A stretch of 64,000 nucleotides of DNA from Paramecium octaurelia (taxonomy: Eukaryota; Ciliophora; Oligohymenophorea; Peniculida; Parameciidae), in contig CAJJDP010000111.1 of the NCBI GenBank assembly GCA_905182995.1, forward strand, positions 131,427 through 195,426, in the 5' to 3' direction. A program made the position numbers and the translations under genes. Of this stretch, positions 26,240-37,233 are shown piece by piece. The notes beneath the pieces were generated by a model. The model saw nothing but the letters and a program-made list of their open reading frames with translations, was not told where the DNA came from and did not search any database. Each line of letters opens with the position of its first letter. Position 1 is the stretch's first letter.

Positions 26240-27349
26240 TCATTCTCCCTCTGGGGTATGACTATTGCTCTAATAAATAAAGCCGGTATGCGATATATAA
26301 TCGTAGTCCTCTGTATTCTAAAATCTATGAAATGTATCCATAATTTAAATAAAATCATTCTTCATTTTTAATAGTTTTAGGATATAAATCAATTATGAAG
26401 AAAATAATTGATTAAGCAGCTACATTCTTTTTGGTAGATCAGGTAGAGTTCTAATGATATTTGTGCTTAATTTGCTTCCGCATTTACACTTAACTATATA
26501 CTTGGTCCTATCTGTAATTTACATTTCCATCCATTCTATAAAGCAGTTTACATGATAAAAATGGTTGCAATTTAATTTGACTACATTTTTATCAATCTAC
26601 TTCTGACATACTTAACAGTTGCTAGTGATTAATAATTTTGATGCGCTTTAATATAACATTCCATTAGATTTAAATTAAATTTCTTATATTTTAATTTACA
26701 TTTGTTCATAATCAAAATCTTATTAAACTGTATTGGATTGAAAGAGTAAAACAATTTGATCATGATCAGGGTTTTTTCTTATTTTTGAATTTTTCAATAT
26801 TATTTAAAGTTAAGAAGAGAATAATTAATATAACATTTTATATCTAACTTCTTTATCGACTATTTATCTCAAAAGATTGGGATTAAGTTTAGTTCCACAT
26901 TTACATTTAATGTAATGTCTATCAGATTAAAGGAATTACTATTCAATTAATTTCACAAAGCACTCATGATGATATGTATGCTAACAGATCACTTTGATAA
27001 GTATTTCTTCAATTAATTTATTGCAATAATAACATATATGATTTTGATTTAAATTTTCCTGGCTTTTAGCTAACCTTCCGCTTGCATCAATTACAATTTG
27101 TTCATGAGATTAATATAAAGAAACTATTTAAATATTTTCAGATTCCTGCTTAGCTGTTTATGATTTAGTTTCTTAAAATATATATGAGCATGGATAATCC
27201 TAGTGATTAGTCTCTCCTTAAGACTATTTTGGCCGATGGGTTGAAATAGAAACACATGGTTGGCTAGAGTCATTAATTTCTTTAAATTATTTTTAAAGAA
27301 CTACATTCTATCGATTTTAGTCTTAAGGAGTTGAAAAAAGTTTTCCCAT
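26240..27349 (-). CDS. Protein with two tandem RING-H2 domains
   Basis: Intronless frame of 369 codons, ATG 27349-27347 to TGA 26240-26242. The N-terminus 'MGKLFSTP' fits an N-myristoylation site (Gly2, Ser6). The first RING-like domain has 'CYYCNKLIEE', 'ICQHTYHHECFVKLIE', 'YIKCKCGTKLNPNLLRQ'; the second has 'CQVCQKQIDKN', 'LNCNHFYHVNCFIEWM', 'YIVKCKCGSKLSTNIIR'. Each is followed by a matching helical block ('MLYQLFSSQLQIIL' and 'LLNQLFSSQLIYIL'), so the unit was duplicated inside the gene. C-x2-C...C-x-H-x3-H-x2-C...C-x-C spacing suggests zinc binding and possible E3 activity. No other domain is seen. Confidence 0.75.
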
Positions 27350-28106
27350 CTGATTTATTAAATATAAAATAAAATTATAGAGCACACAGAAATTTAAGAC
27401 AATATTAAAATGTATTATAATTAACTTTAACTGAATTTAGTTTTACTTTTTGTTTCTATATTAGAAAAAGCTCCCCATTAATATTAAAAAAATATATATT
27501 GAAAATAAAAATTAATTAATTCTTCTATTATAATACCTTGATTTTAGATATAGTAAGGTTTCTTGATCAATGTATAAATAATTAACATACAATTATAACT
27601 AATTCTTGTAGAAATGCTATATTTAGCTTATTGACTCAATAAGATATAAGCTAATAATTTATGGTGATGTAATAATTTATGGTGATGTAATTCCATACAC
27701 ATAAAATTTTTAATCAATATAGATTTTTTTAACTCATAAATAATTAGCTAATTCTTAATTATTCAATGTCTTTTTTGTGGATAGTGATAATCTAAAATTT
27801 ATTTCATATATAAACCTAAATCAATTTTAGAATGTTCTAATTGTAATAAATTATTTTTTTTCAATTTTGCCATCCTTGGCGAATGATTCTATATTAGTAC
27901 CTCTATAAATATTGAGAACTTCAATGAAATTTTTGATTTTTAAAAAAATATCTCTAATTCTATTATTCCGCTTCAAAGCCTTTATCTAATTCATAAAAAA
28001 TTCATTAATATTTTTAATAGAAATATATGAATTAAAATCATCATCACTTTTAAGATAGAGACATTGAAGTGAGATGGGGAATTGCATCAAAAAGTATTTA
28101 TTATTC
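27350..28106. other. Intergenic with a short tandem duplication
   Basis: Very AT-rich stretch between divergently transcribed genes. It contains one perfect 18-bp tandem duplication at 27653-27688. No coding frame with convincing composition and no RNA gene was seen. Confidence 0.5.
27653..27688. repeat. Perfect 18-bp tandem duplication
   Basis: The unit AATAATTTATGGTGATGT occurs twice head-to-tail with no mismatch in otherwise unique intergenic DNA. Possibly slippage or an end-joining footprint. Confidence 0.85.
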
Positions 28107-30464
28107 ATGAAAAAAGGCTCACAAAGGAATACAAATACTCAAAATTAATTAGTTACTTATGAGATTATTTTAGAAAATTTTCCAGATATGGAAGTACAGC
28201 CTGGATTTGTAGGAGGAAAAGTAAACTTTAGTAATGGATAAAGTTTCACAGCTTAACTTTAAGAATCAACAAAGGCATGTTATCTCTTTGATACTCAAAA
28301 TAATGGCTGGGTACAATTATAGCAAAAAGTAGAAGAATTTTAATAATTATTATAATAATAAGCTCCATTATAAATCCCTTAATAGAATCAAAATAATAAT
28401 GAATAAGGACTAATGGTTGAAGTAGTCAATTATGACAGCCTCAATGAATATAAGGGATTTATCTCAGAGAAAGACGTAGAATCTTAAACAGAGGGTCTTG
28501 CAGAGTTAGAGGATTTAAATAAAGAGATAGGAGATCATATTAAAAAAATTTTTGATAACAACAGCCCAGTATAGTTAAAGCTTAAAAACTAAGATTCTTC
28601 ATTGGATGTGAAATTCCTTTTGGCAAAAGGAAAGAAAATTATTGAGTATAATATAAGAATTGAACTAATTTTAACGGAATAAAATCCAGAAGAACAAGAA
28701 AAAAGAAGAAAAGAAAAAGAATAAAAAAAATAAAGTGAAAGAATAGATAATATTGAATAAGCCTTAAGAAAATTATAAACAGAAAATGATAATTTATTAA
28801 ATTAGTTAAATACTGAACTTGCTAATTAGAAAGCAGAACTATCCAATCTTTAGTAAAAATTATAATAAAGTTCAACAGCTAATCGTAATCAGTTAGAATA
28901 AGAACTTGCAAATTAAATGGGAAAGGTAGAAAACCTTTAAGAACAAGTATAATAAAATCTTTCCAATAATATTGATTCATTAAAATAAGATCAACAGGCA
29001 GTCAAAGGAGGTGTAGATCAATTAAAAACAAAGTTTGGTGCTTTAGAATAAGAACTTGCAAATTAAATGGGAAAGGTAGAAAACCTTTAAGAACAAGTAT
29101 AATAAAATCTTTCCAATAATATTGATTCATTAAAATAAGATCAACAGGCAGTCAAAGGAGGTGTAGATCAATTAAAAACAAAGTTTGGTGCTTTAGAATA
29201 AGAACTTGCAAATTAAATGGGAAAGGTAGAAAACCTTTAAGAACAAGTATAATAAAATCTTTCCAATAATATTGATTCATTAAAATAAGATCAACAGGCA
29301 GTCAAAGGAGGTGTAGATCAATTAAAAACAAAGTTTGGTGCTTTAGAATAAGAACTTGCAAATTAAATGGGAAAGGTAGAAAACCTTTAAGAACAAGTAT
29401 AATAAAATCTTTCCAATAATATTGATTCATTAAAATAAGATCAACAGGCAGTCAAAGGAGGTGTAGATCAATTAAAAACAAAGTTTGGTGCTTTAGAATA
29501 AGAACTTGCAAATTAAATGGGAAAGGTAGAAAACCTTTAAGAACAAGTATAATAAAATCTTTCCAATAATATTGATTCATTAAAATAAGATCAACAGGCA
29601 GTCAAAGGAGGTGTAGATCAATTAAAAACAAAGTTTGGTGCTTTAGAATAAGAACTTGCAAATTAAATGGGAAAGGTAGAAAACCTTTAAGAACAAGTAT
29701 AATAAAATCTTTCCAATAATATTGATTCATTAAAATAAGATCAACAGGCAGTCAAAGGAGGTGTAGATCAATTAAAAACAAAGTTTGGTGCTTTAGAATA
29801 AGAACTTGCAAATTAAATGGGAAAGGTAGAAAACCTTTAAGAACAAGTATAATAAAATCTTTCCAATAATATTGATTCATTAAAATAAGATCAACAGGCA
29901 GTCAAAGGAGGTGTAGATCAATTAAAAACAGAGTTTGGTGCTTTGAACAATAAACTATAACACGAAATATAGCAAGTAGAATAAAAACTTAATTAACAAT
30001 GCTAATAATTAATTCAAAAATAGTAAAATCCATATCAAAAAATTACCTTAAATTAATTAAAATTAATCTAATAACAAGATATGTATTTATATTCAACTAA
30101 ATTATTTAATGGATAAATTGAATTCGAATTAAGTATTATAGATGATGATGCAGAATTTGAAGTTGGTATACTAGCAGATGGCGATTAATAGAACCTTGAA
30201 AAGAAAAAAGGATCCTATTATATGAGTTTACCTGATGGAACATTTAAAAGAGGAACGAATGAGTTCGGAAAATTTTTAACTTATAGTTTATAAATTGACG
30301 ATAAATTAGGAATTAGAGTTGATACAAATAAACATCTATTTTAAGTGGCTATTAATGATTTTCTACTTCCTCCAGTCAGAATTAATGATGGAATTGAAGA
30401 ATTTTCATTTTTTATCAGAAGTTCTAGTGAATATCAATCATTTACTGGGGATACATAAGTGTGA
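28107..30464 (+). CDS. Coiled-coil protein with seven 50-residue repeats
   Basis: Intronless frame of 785 codons, ATG 28107 to TGA 30462-30464. Residues 1-260 form a globular N-terminal part ('YEIILENFPDMEVQPGFVGG', 'SPVQLKLKNQDSSLDVKFLL') followed by a charged helix. Residues about 262-612 are seven copies of a 50-residue coiled-coil unit beginning 'LEQELANQMGKVENLQEQVQ' and ending 'LKTKFGA'. The C-terminal 170 residues are a beta-rich domain ('GQIEFELSIIDDDAEFEVGI', 'LGIRVDTNKHLFQVAIND') that resembles SPRY or fibre-head folds only loosely. No TM segment. Function unknown; probably a filamentous structural protein. Confidence 0.8.
28894..29943 (+). repeat. 150-bp in-frame tandem repeat, seven copies
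   Basis: Seven head-to-tail copies of a 150-bp unit start near 28894, 29044, 29194, 29344, 29494, 29644 and 29794. By eye copies 1-6 are identical; the last differs near its end (AAG to GAG) before leaving the array. A length divisible by three keeps the coiled-coil heptads in register. Such identity, including silent sites, indicates recent expansion or homogenisation. Confidence 0.95.
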
Positions 30465-30736
30465 TTTGAATATTTATCATAGTGCACATATATTAATTAT
30501 TATATCTATTAATAACAATGAATATATTGAAGATTTATAAATTAAGTTAGTCACCAAATACTTGAGATCTATCGTCTTCTAAATTAATTAGTTTATTATA
30601 AATAATATTTATCATTCTGAACAATAATAATATTAAAATTAGGGTTGTTATAATATTTCAGATTTTGACGGATAGATTTTTGTAAATATTTTATATAATT
30701 TAAAGTGAATAAAATCTCTTTTTCATTACTAACACA

Positions 30737-31399
30737 ATGAATGCAGATGAATAAGAGTATCTCCCTGTCAAGAAATTCCTCTTAAAAAAATAGATTTCAG
30801 AAAAATTATTTAATTCTCAGTTTCATCCAATTTAGCATGACTAAAAAGGAGGATCACCTCAACATCAAAGGAAAATAATATTTCCACAAATCTAGGTACC
30901 TTAGGGTAATTAGGATTAAAAACATTAGATCAGCCCAAGATATCAAATACCTGTTGAGAAAATGGATTATATCAAACTGCCTGAGATTGATGAAAAGTTC
31001 TTTATCAAAAGATCTATATAGTAGGAACTATATTCTAATGCTAAAGGGTAATATTTATCAAGGAAAACATCTACAGAAAACAATGAAATTTTGGACAATA
31101 ATCAATTTATCTAACCTCATCATTATAATAAAAAAGTTGAATTTTAATAAGATGTTTTAGTGTATGATTATATAAATTAAACCTATAAGAAAAGTAGCAT
31201 AGATGGTTCATAAAAACCATTATATAGAAGATAAAAGACAAAAAACTTAAGTGATGATCTTCGATTTTATAATGACAATGCTAAGTTTATTGGAAAATCT
31301 TAATATTTTGAGGTAAACACAAAAGAAAGAAATCATTAAAAACATTTTATTATAGATACTTTATAGATGGAAAACCATAGTCAGACAATTAAAGAATGA
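30737..31399 (+). CDS. Hypothetical Gln/Lys-rich protein
   Basis: Intronless frame of 220 codons, ATG 30737 to TGA 31397-31399. The product is hydrophilic with scattered Ser/Tyr/Lys motifs ('PLYRRQKTKNLSDDLRF') and no TM or signal segment. Low-complexity parts suggest disorder. I do not recognise a family. Gln is coded almost wholly by TAA/TAG. Confidence 0.6.
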
Positions 31400-32114
31400 A
31401 TTTATTATATACCAGATTATTATTATTGAATCTAAACTCAACATCATTTTCTATTTGTTAACTAAATACTAATTTAATGAAATATATAAGAAATTTAGTT
31501 CGAATTTTAAAATATATCTAAAATGAAGAAAAATCCAAAAAAAATCAATATCGCTTTCTCTATAAATTTCAATAGAGGATGAATTATTTTACTAATTGAT
31601 AATAGTCTAGGCTCGAATCATGTTTGCAATCTTATATTTTATAAATTATATCTTTTCCCCTATACTAAAACATTTAAATACTATTTTATTAGAGTAGGTT
31701 CGATAAAGTTGCCCAAATATACAGATATCTAAATTTGAGGTTATGTATAAATTTCCCTTAAGAATTTCCCCAGACAAAGTTTAAATTCAATGATTAAGCA
31801 ACTGTGGATTTGTGAATCAGCTTTTAGTTTCTTATTTTAATTGTACATATATGGATTCATAAAATTAAATAAATTCAAAAGGTCAAAAAAAACAATAATT
31901 TATTATTAATTATTCAGAACAATATAAATACAAAAAATATCTAAAATTGCATTCGCCCTACTTTAAAATAGTTATATAAGAATAATAAGTGTGATTGGGG
32001 TGGTTGAAAGGTTGATTCAAGATTAAAAGGGAGCTTTCTGATGTTGCATAAGTTTCAAATGAAAATTAATGAATGAATCATATTCTTTAATTAAATATAT
32101 TAAAAATATAATTT
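31400..32114. other. Intergenic, no gene seen
   Basis: AT-rich region before fibrillarin. Short frames exist on both strands but none has a convincing start, composition or splice pattern. No RNA gene recognised. Confidence 0.5.
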
Positions 32115-33009
32115 ATGGGCAAAGACTTCAGAGGTGGAAGAGGTGACGGAAGAGGTGGCGGTCGAGGAGGAGACCGAGGCAGAGGAGCCCCAAGAGGTAG
32201 GGGTGGTGACCGAGGAGGCAGAGGAGGTCGAGGAGGCCGAATGGGAGGAGCTCCTAAGGCTTTTGTGGTTCCACATCCAAGATTAGCAGGAGTTTTCGTA
32301 GCCAAAGGATAACAAGAAGCTTTGGTGACAAAGAACATGGTGCCTGGAGAATCAGTGTATAATGAAAAGAGAATTTCAGTGGAAGACAAACAAACTGGAG
32401 AGAAAGTAGAATATAGAGTTTGGAACCCATTCAGATCTAAGATTGCTGCTGGTATTATTGGTGGTGTTAGCGACATCTTCATAAAGCCAGGTGCCAAAGT
32501 TTTATATTTGGGAGCTGCATCAGGAACAACAGTGTCTCACGTTTCAGATGTTGTAGGATCAGAAGGTATATTTAATACTGATGTCTCTTAGGTGTGGTTT
32601 ATGCAGTGGAATTCTCTCACAGATCTGGAAGAGATCTAGTAAATATGGCTAAGAAAAGAACAAACATAGTGCCTATCATTGCTGATGCAAGAAAGCCATT
32701 GGAGTACAGAATGCTCGTAGGAATGGTGGATGTTGTGTTTGCAGATGTTGCACAACCTGATTAGGCCAGAATTGTTGGATTGAATTCACAATATTTCCTT
32801 AAAAAGGGAGGTCATTTCATGATTTCCATCAAAGCCAACTGTATTGATTCCACCAACCGTGCTGAAGTTGTATTTCAACATGAAGTGTAACGTCTTAAGG
32901 TATAGTTTAATGTATATTTTAGGATGAAGGACTTACACCTTAAGAATAACTCACTCTAGAACCATATGAAAGAGATCACGCTATTGTAATTGGAGTATAT
33001 AACGCTTGA
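32115..33009 (+). CDS. Fibrillarin, C/D snoRNP 2'-O-methyltransferase
   Basis: Nucleolar enzyme that 2'-O-methylates rRNA guided by C/D snoRNAs. Introns at 32566-32591 (26 nt) and 32900-32922 (23 nt). The N-terminal GAR domain is rich in RGG ('[13 protein letters not shown]'). The methyltransferase core has '[17 protein letters not shown]' (SAM-binding loop), '[14 protein letters not shown]', '[20 protein letters not shown]' and '[14 protein letters not shown]'; the end is '[17 protein letters not shown]' before TGA 33007-33009. TAG at 32762-32764 encodes the conserved Gln in 'QPDQARI'. The GAR segment is noticeably GC-richer than its surroundings. Confidence 0.97.
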
Positions 33010-33038
33010 ATATTAAAATATAAAGTATATTAAATTTA

Positions 33039-33847
33039 ATGAGTCATTATCAAAATCCAACCTACAATCATGCACAAATGAAAAATCAAGTTGGTGTTTC
33101 CAATCTAAAAATGCTCGATGGAGAAGACTTAAGTATTAGTTTATGTATATGCTCTCTTAGCTGCTGGAGACAGGAGAAAATTGCAGTAACTGTAAATGAA
33201 GGACTGGGTATAATAATAAACACAAGAGAATCAGCAGAAAAAGCAATTGAATAAACAGATATAATAATAATACGATCAGCAGACCTTATAGATTAATTAG
33301 AGTTTAAAGGAGTTGGAGGAAGAGTAATATAGGAGGAGAGTCGAAATGGAAATTGCCAATTAACAAATCAATAATCAATTGGCAAAGGAGAAATAGGATA
33401 GAGAGGAGTATATGGCTAGACAGGCTCAACTTGAAAAGAAATAACACATGGAAGAGATTTTGAACAATGATGTTTGGACTGAGAAGTAATTCAAAAAACC
33501 TATACTAGTACTGCTACTTGTCAAAGTGCTTTAGCTCCTCATAGAGTGATACCTTATCATTATAAAGGCATGTCGGATTAATAGAGATAAGAAATCAGAA
33601 ACGACTAGGCTAAATAGAGAGAATAAAATGAGTAGAAAAGACAACAAGAGAAAGAAGATGAAAAAATGTGGGCTCAATACAATGAAGTAAGAATCAGTAA
33701 TGATTGTTTTAGCATAACCGAAAGTAATTAATTATTCAGGAAAGGGAGAAGGCTCGAAAATTGTAAACACTTAGAAATAATCAAAAAGAATTTAACTTAT
33801 TGTCATAGACTGAATAGAAACTCAAATTAAAAAATGAATATGCATGA
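33039..33847 (+). CDS. RIB43A-family axonemal microtubule protein
   Basis: RIB43A proteins line the inside of axonemal doublet microtubules. Introns at 33133-33160 (28 nt), 33486-33508 (23 nt) and 33687-33712 (26 nt). Family hallmarks: 'LKMLDGEDL' followed by a charged helix 'MKDWVQQQTQENQQKK', 'EYMARQAQLEKK', and after the second intron 'TENTATCQSALAPHRVIPYHYKGMS', which matches the family's TENP..GPHRV..KGM block (truncated here). The C-terminal helix is Gln/Lys-rich. TGA 33845-33847. About 240 aa, shorter than human RIB43A. Confidence 0.88.
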
Positions 33848-33999
33848 CAATCCATTATAATAATAATCTTATTAAGTACTTTAAGGATTCTATATAAATA
33901 AATATAAAACCTTTTCTTCATTGCTTGCTAAGAACTATTGAAAAGTTAAAAATAATGGAATTTAATATGATTTTATTCTAAATGATATATTGGAATTTA

Positions 34000-34601
34000 T
34001 CATTTAACAATTCTATCTCTTCTGTATTTGAATGGATATGATGAAATATCCTATAATGGGGAGGCTCTTTCCTCGCTTGGATATAGTATGTTTGTGAAAA
34101 ATCCGTGTCTGTTGTTATAAGCTTCTCTGATTTATCTGTGAATCTCTTATGCTGTCCAAGTACGAGGTACTTGCTCATTGAGTGCCTTCATATTCAAGCC
34201 TACTCTTCTCTCAATCAAATTGAGTAATTTCAACTTTTCACTAATAGAGTAATAGGGGAAATTTGGTACCTTTGCAAAGTAGTGTAAAATGGATTGAAAT
34301 GGACCCATCCAAGCCAAAGTAACCCAGATATTGCTGCAGGAATCAATCTTTAGGCACCTACTGAGTATTTTGTTGCGATGTATGGTTACAGTGCTCCAGT
34401 ATAATGAAAGAGTGCATAGCTTGCAACAGGGAATCCCCAATAGGACCAAGTATTTAATCTATCCTTGAGAAGGAAAGATTTGATATCTTCTGAGAACAAT
34501 ACTCTTTGTTTGTATGCATTAAGGAGTGTAATGGATTTCTCTTCCTCAGTATAGAAATGCCAGATTCTCAATTCAAAGGGAGATCTCTAATCTTGGGCCA
34601 T
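34000..34601 (-). CDS. Probable mitochondrial membrane protein (ciliate-specific)
   Basis: ATG 34601-34599, a 29-nt intron, TGA 34000-34002, about 190 aa. Two hydrophobic segments: 'WGFPVASYALFHYTGAL' and 'LIPAAISGLLWLGWVHFNPF'. The C-terminal part is soluble and rich in aromatic and basic residues. Size, topology and composition resemble accessory subunits of ciliate respiratory complexes or ATP synthase, but I cannot match a specific subunit. Moderately sure of the gene, unsure of the role. Confidence 0.6.
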
Positions 34602-34639
34602 TTATTTTTAATAAAATTAATATTTATATCCACATCGAA

Positions 34640-35074
34640 AATATTATAATAAGAGTCAAAGCTAATCAATGAAAGTGGATTAGCAAGTTTGTAATGTTCT
34701 AATTTAGCTATGGATTAAAATACAATTCTTTCTTTTTCTTGTTCGAATAACTTTAACTTGTTCAGATATTTCAGGAATTCTTTCTCTTATGATGACTCCT
34801 TTATTTGGTTATATGATTAATATTTTCTCATTAAAACTAACCTACTTCTTATTGTGTCTTAATCGCTATTAGTTCAGCAGATCCTCCTAATCTCTCTAAG
34901 TGAACAAACTGCTATTTTTTAATGAGGATTTTATTGAATTAGTATTTGTTTAAGTTTGTACTTAAAAGTCTTAGATAGGCTTTAATTTAAGTTTCTAAAA
35001 CAGAGATGGAACGATAATATTTCTTTCAGAGCGAAAAATAGCCCTAGGGGTTTCACAATATAATGTGCTTTCAT
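34640..35074 (-). CDS. Small hypothetical gene, model uncertain
   Basis: ATG 35074-35072 followed by a possible 34-nt intron gives 'MKAHYI' plus a helical stretch ('LETQIKAYLRLLSTNLNKYQF', split here) ending 'GGSAELIAIKTQQE'. A second charged helical block ('EKEFLKYLNKLKLFEQEKER') continues downstream in another frame and could be joined only by an unusually long 47-nt intron. Composition supports real coding sequence, but exon structure and stop are unresolved. It may be one gene or two overlapping short ones. Confidence 0.35.
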
Positions 35075-35463
35075 TATTAATTTGAAGTTTTCTAGTTAAA
35101 TTAAAAGATTAGAACATAATTAATAAATGATACCACTATTAAAATAGGTCTTTAAATTTATCATGATAATACTATATTATAACAACAAAATATAATTAAG
35201 AGTTAAAGTACCATGATATAAATATTGTTGTATGTAATATTAAAGCAAGGTATTAATTTTCCTTTTTAAATCTTCCTCGAATTTTAAATTGAATTTTTGT
35301 GAGATTCTTAGAAATTGATTAATAATGGAAAGATAAATAACTAAAAAGGAGAAAATGTAATAGAGAATTTGTTTAATCAGTAAACTGATATAAATTTAAT
35401 TATAAATAAACAAGTTTATATAGGAATTGTAATTTTATTATTGATATAAAATAGTACTCTAAT

Positions 35464-37129
35464 TCATTATTGTTCAATACTCCATAATTCTAGATTCTTA
35501 ATCTTGAATTTTTCTTGACTTGTCAATCTTGGATTGTCAAAAGTATTACATGGATTAGAATATCCAAATAAAAGACTTGAATCAACAAAGAGTCCAAATT
35601 TGTCTCCACATCCTACTCCTATCCCAGTGTCATCACAAAAAACAAAATCTTCATTCTTTTCTGTCCAAGAGTAAGTCCGTACTTCGTTATTCTAATTAAA
35701 TATAATCCACATTACTTCTGTGTCTATTTTAAACAAAAAGGTTTCACCATTCCCTTTGAAACCTTCAAAATATTTATGGATTTCAATTGAAACATAAGCA
35801 CCGAAAATATTGAGATCAAAATCCTTAATGATTATCAAAATTGGAAATATGTATCTAATCTCTTGCAGCATATTTTGATAACTGGATCCATCAATATCGA
35901 TGTCATAGAGTTTGTTCCAGTTGGCCAATCGATAAATAGCAGGAATTGATTCAATGACTTATTTATAGGTTGTGTCAGTAAAACAATTGGAACTTCCTTT
36001 CAAAATAGGAACATACTCCAAACTAGCCCATAATTCTACGTATTCTAATAATTCATACTTCCCATGCGTTCTCCAATGACATCCTAAATTTCATCTGCAT
36101 CTGCATCTACATCCACATCCAAATTCTATTTCTAAGTGGTATCCTAAATGAAATCTATAAATGGTAATTTAGTTAATTCGACAATAGCTGTATAATTTGA
36201 ACAGGCTTCAGTGATAAACCTTGCCATCATAATACAATTTTGTTTTTTGATTTCTTCAGTATACAATTTACCTGTATGGTCTCTTTCGGCGTGCTAAAAT
36301 AAGTTATCGCAAGAAAACATTACTCTAAAAAACACAGTTGCAATGCTTTTCTTTTATTCTTTATATCTGTCTAATTGTTTTCTGTATTTCTTTTCAAATT
36401 TTGGTTTGCCTATTCCTGAGAGTAAAATCTGCACGATATAATCCAAATGACCATTTTTATTAGGCAGTATGTAATAGACAGCCTCATTAATATCTCGCAT
36501 TGAGATACATGCGTATAATCTTATCTTCTTTTGATTGTCTTCGATATGATCTTATTAAAAAGGATTAAAAAGCACTAAATCTGAAGTAAGAGTTAATTAG
36601 CCCTCTACATTTTATTTGTTGTTACAATAAAATACCTCAACTATTTAGAATACTGAATTGCATTACATTTTTAGGCAATAGTGTCAGGGTTCCATAGATA
36701 TTCAGATTTTTACTTTTGTTCTTGGATGGGAATAACAGAAAATGTCTTCTCGATTCCTTTAGGTACTTTAATTATTTAGCCTTGGAATATCAAATCACTT
36801 GACAAGTTATTGATTCTCATAATTTAATCTTCGCAGACACTAAATTTGAGTGCAATTCCATATAAGGAATCATCTACTTTGACCTCGTATTCGATAAGAT
36901 CTTCCTCGAATTACTGTTCTTCCTAATGTTCTGGCTCAACTTGCTATTTATTATTATACTCTGTTTCTATAATGTTCATAGCTTATTCATCAATAATTTG
37001 GAAATCCTTAGGAAATTCAACTGTCATTGGAGGGTCCCCCTGTTGTTATTGATCAAACTATGCAATTTAATTTGTTTGCTTATCTGATTTTTGTTTCTTA
37101 GAGAATGCGTTCTTTAATATATTTAGCAT
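35464..37129 (-). CDS. OXR1/NCOA7-type LysM-TLDc protein
   Basis: The TLDc domain protects against oxidative stress and, in OXR1/NCOA7, binds the V-ATPase. ATG 37129-37127; introns of 26, 23 and probably 24 nt; TGA 35464-35466. The N-terminus is acidic/Gln-rich. A LysM motif follows ('YEVKVDDSLYGIALKF', 'INNLSSDLIFQGQIIKVP'), then a GRAM-like strand set ('VEGQLTLTSDLVLFNP'), an acidic repeat (VDVDADADE), and the TLDc domain ('LYDIDIDGSSYQNML', 'IFGAYVSIEIH', 'VRTYSWTEKNEDFVFCDD', 'GIGVGCGDKFGLFVDSSLLFG'). LysM plus TLDc is the classic long OXR1 architecture. Confidence 0.9.
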
Positions 37130-37233
37130 AGATAATAATATCTAAATAAATTATCGAGTTTATTAGTGTCACTATACTATTATTTGCAATTCAATATTTA
37201 ATTGGTTCAATTAGGGAATTATTATTATTATTA

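Noticed and set aside
26068..26358. Ile/Tyr-rich minus-strand frame overlapping the end of the double-RING gene
   Set aside because: Out of frame with the RING gene and AT-composition driven.
32087..32497. Long Pro/Arg-rich minus-strand frame opposite fibrillarin
   Set aside because: Complement of the GAR domain of fibrillarin; no independent coding evidence.
33486..33508. Apparent frameshift at an A6 run in RIB43A
   Set aside because: A 23-nt GT..AG intron explains it and yields the family motif TENTAT..APHRV.
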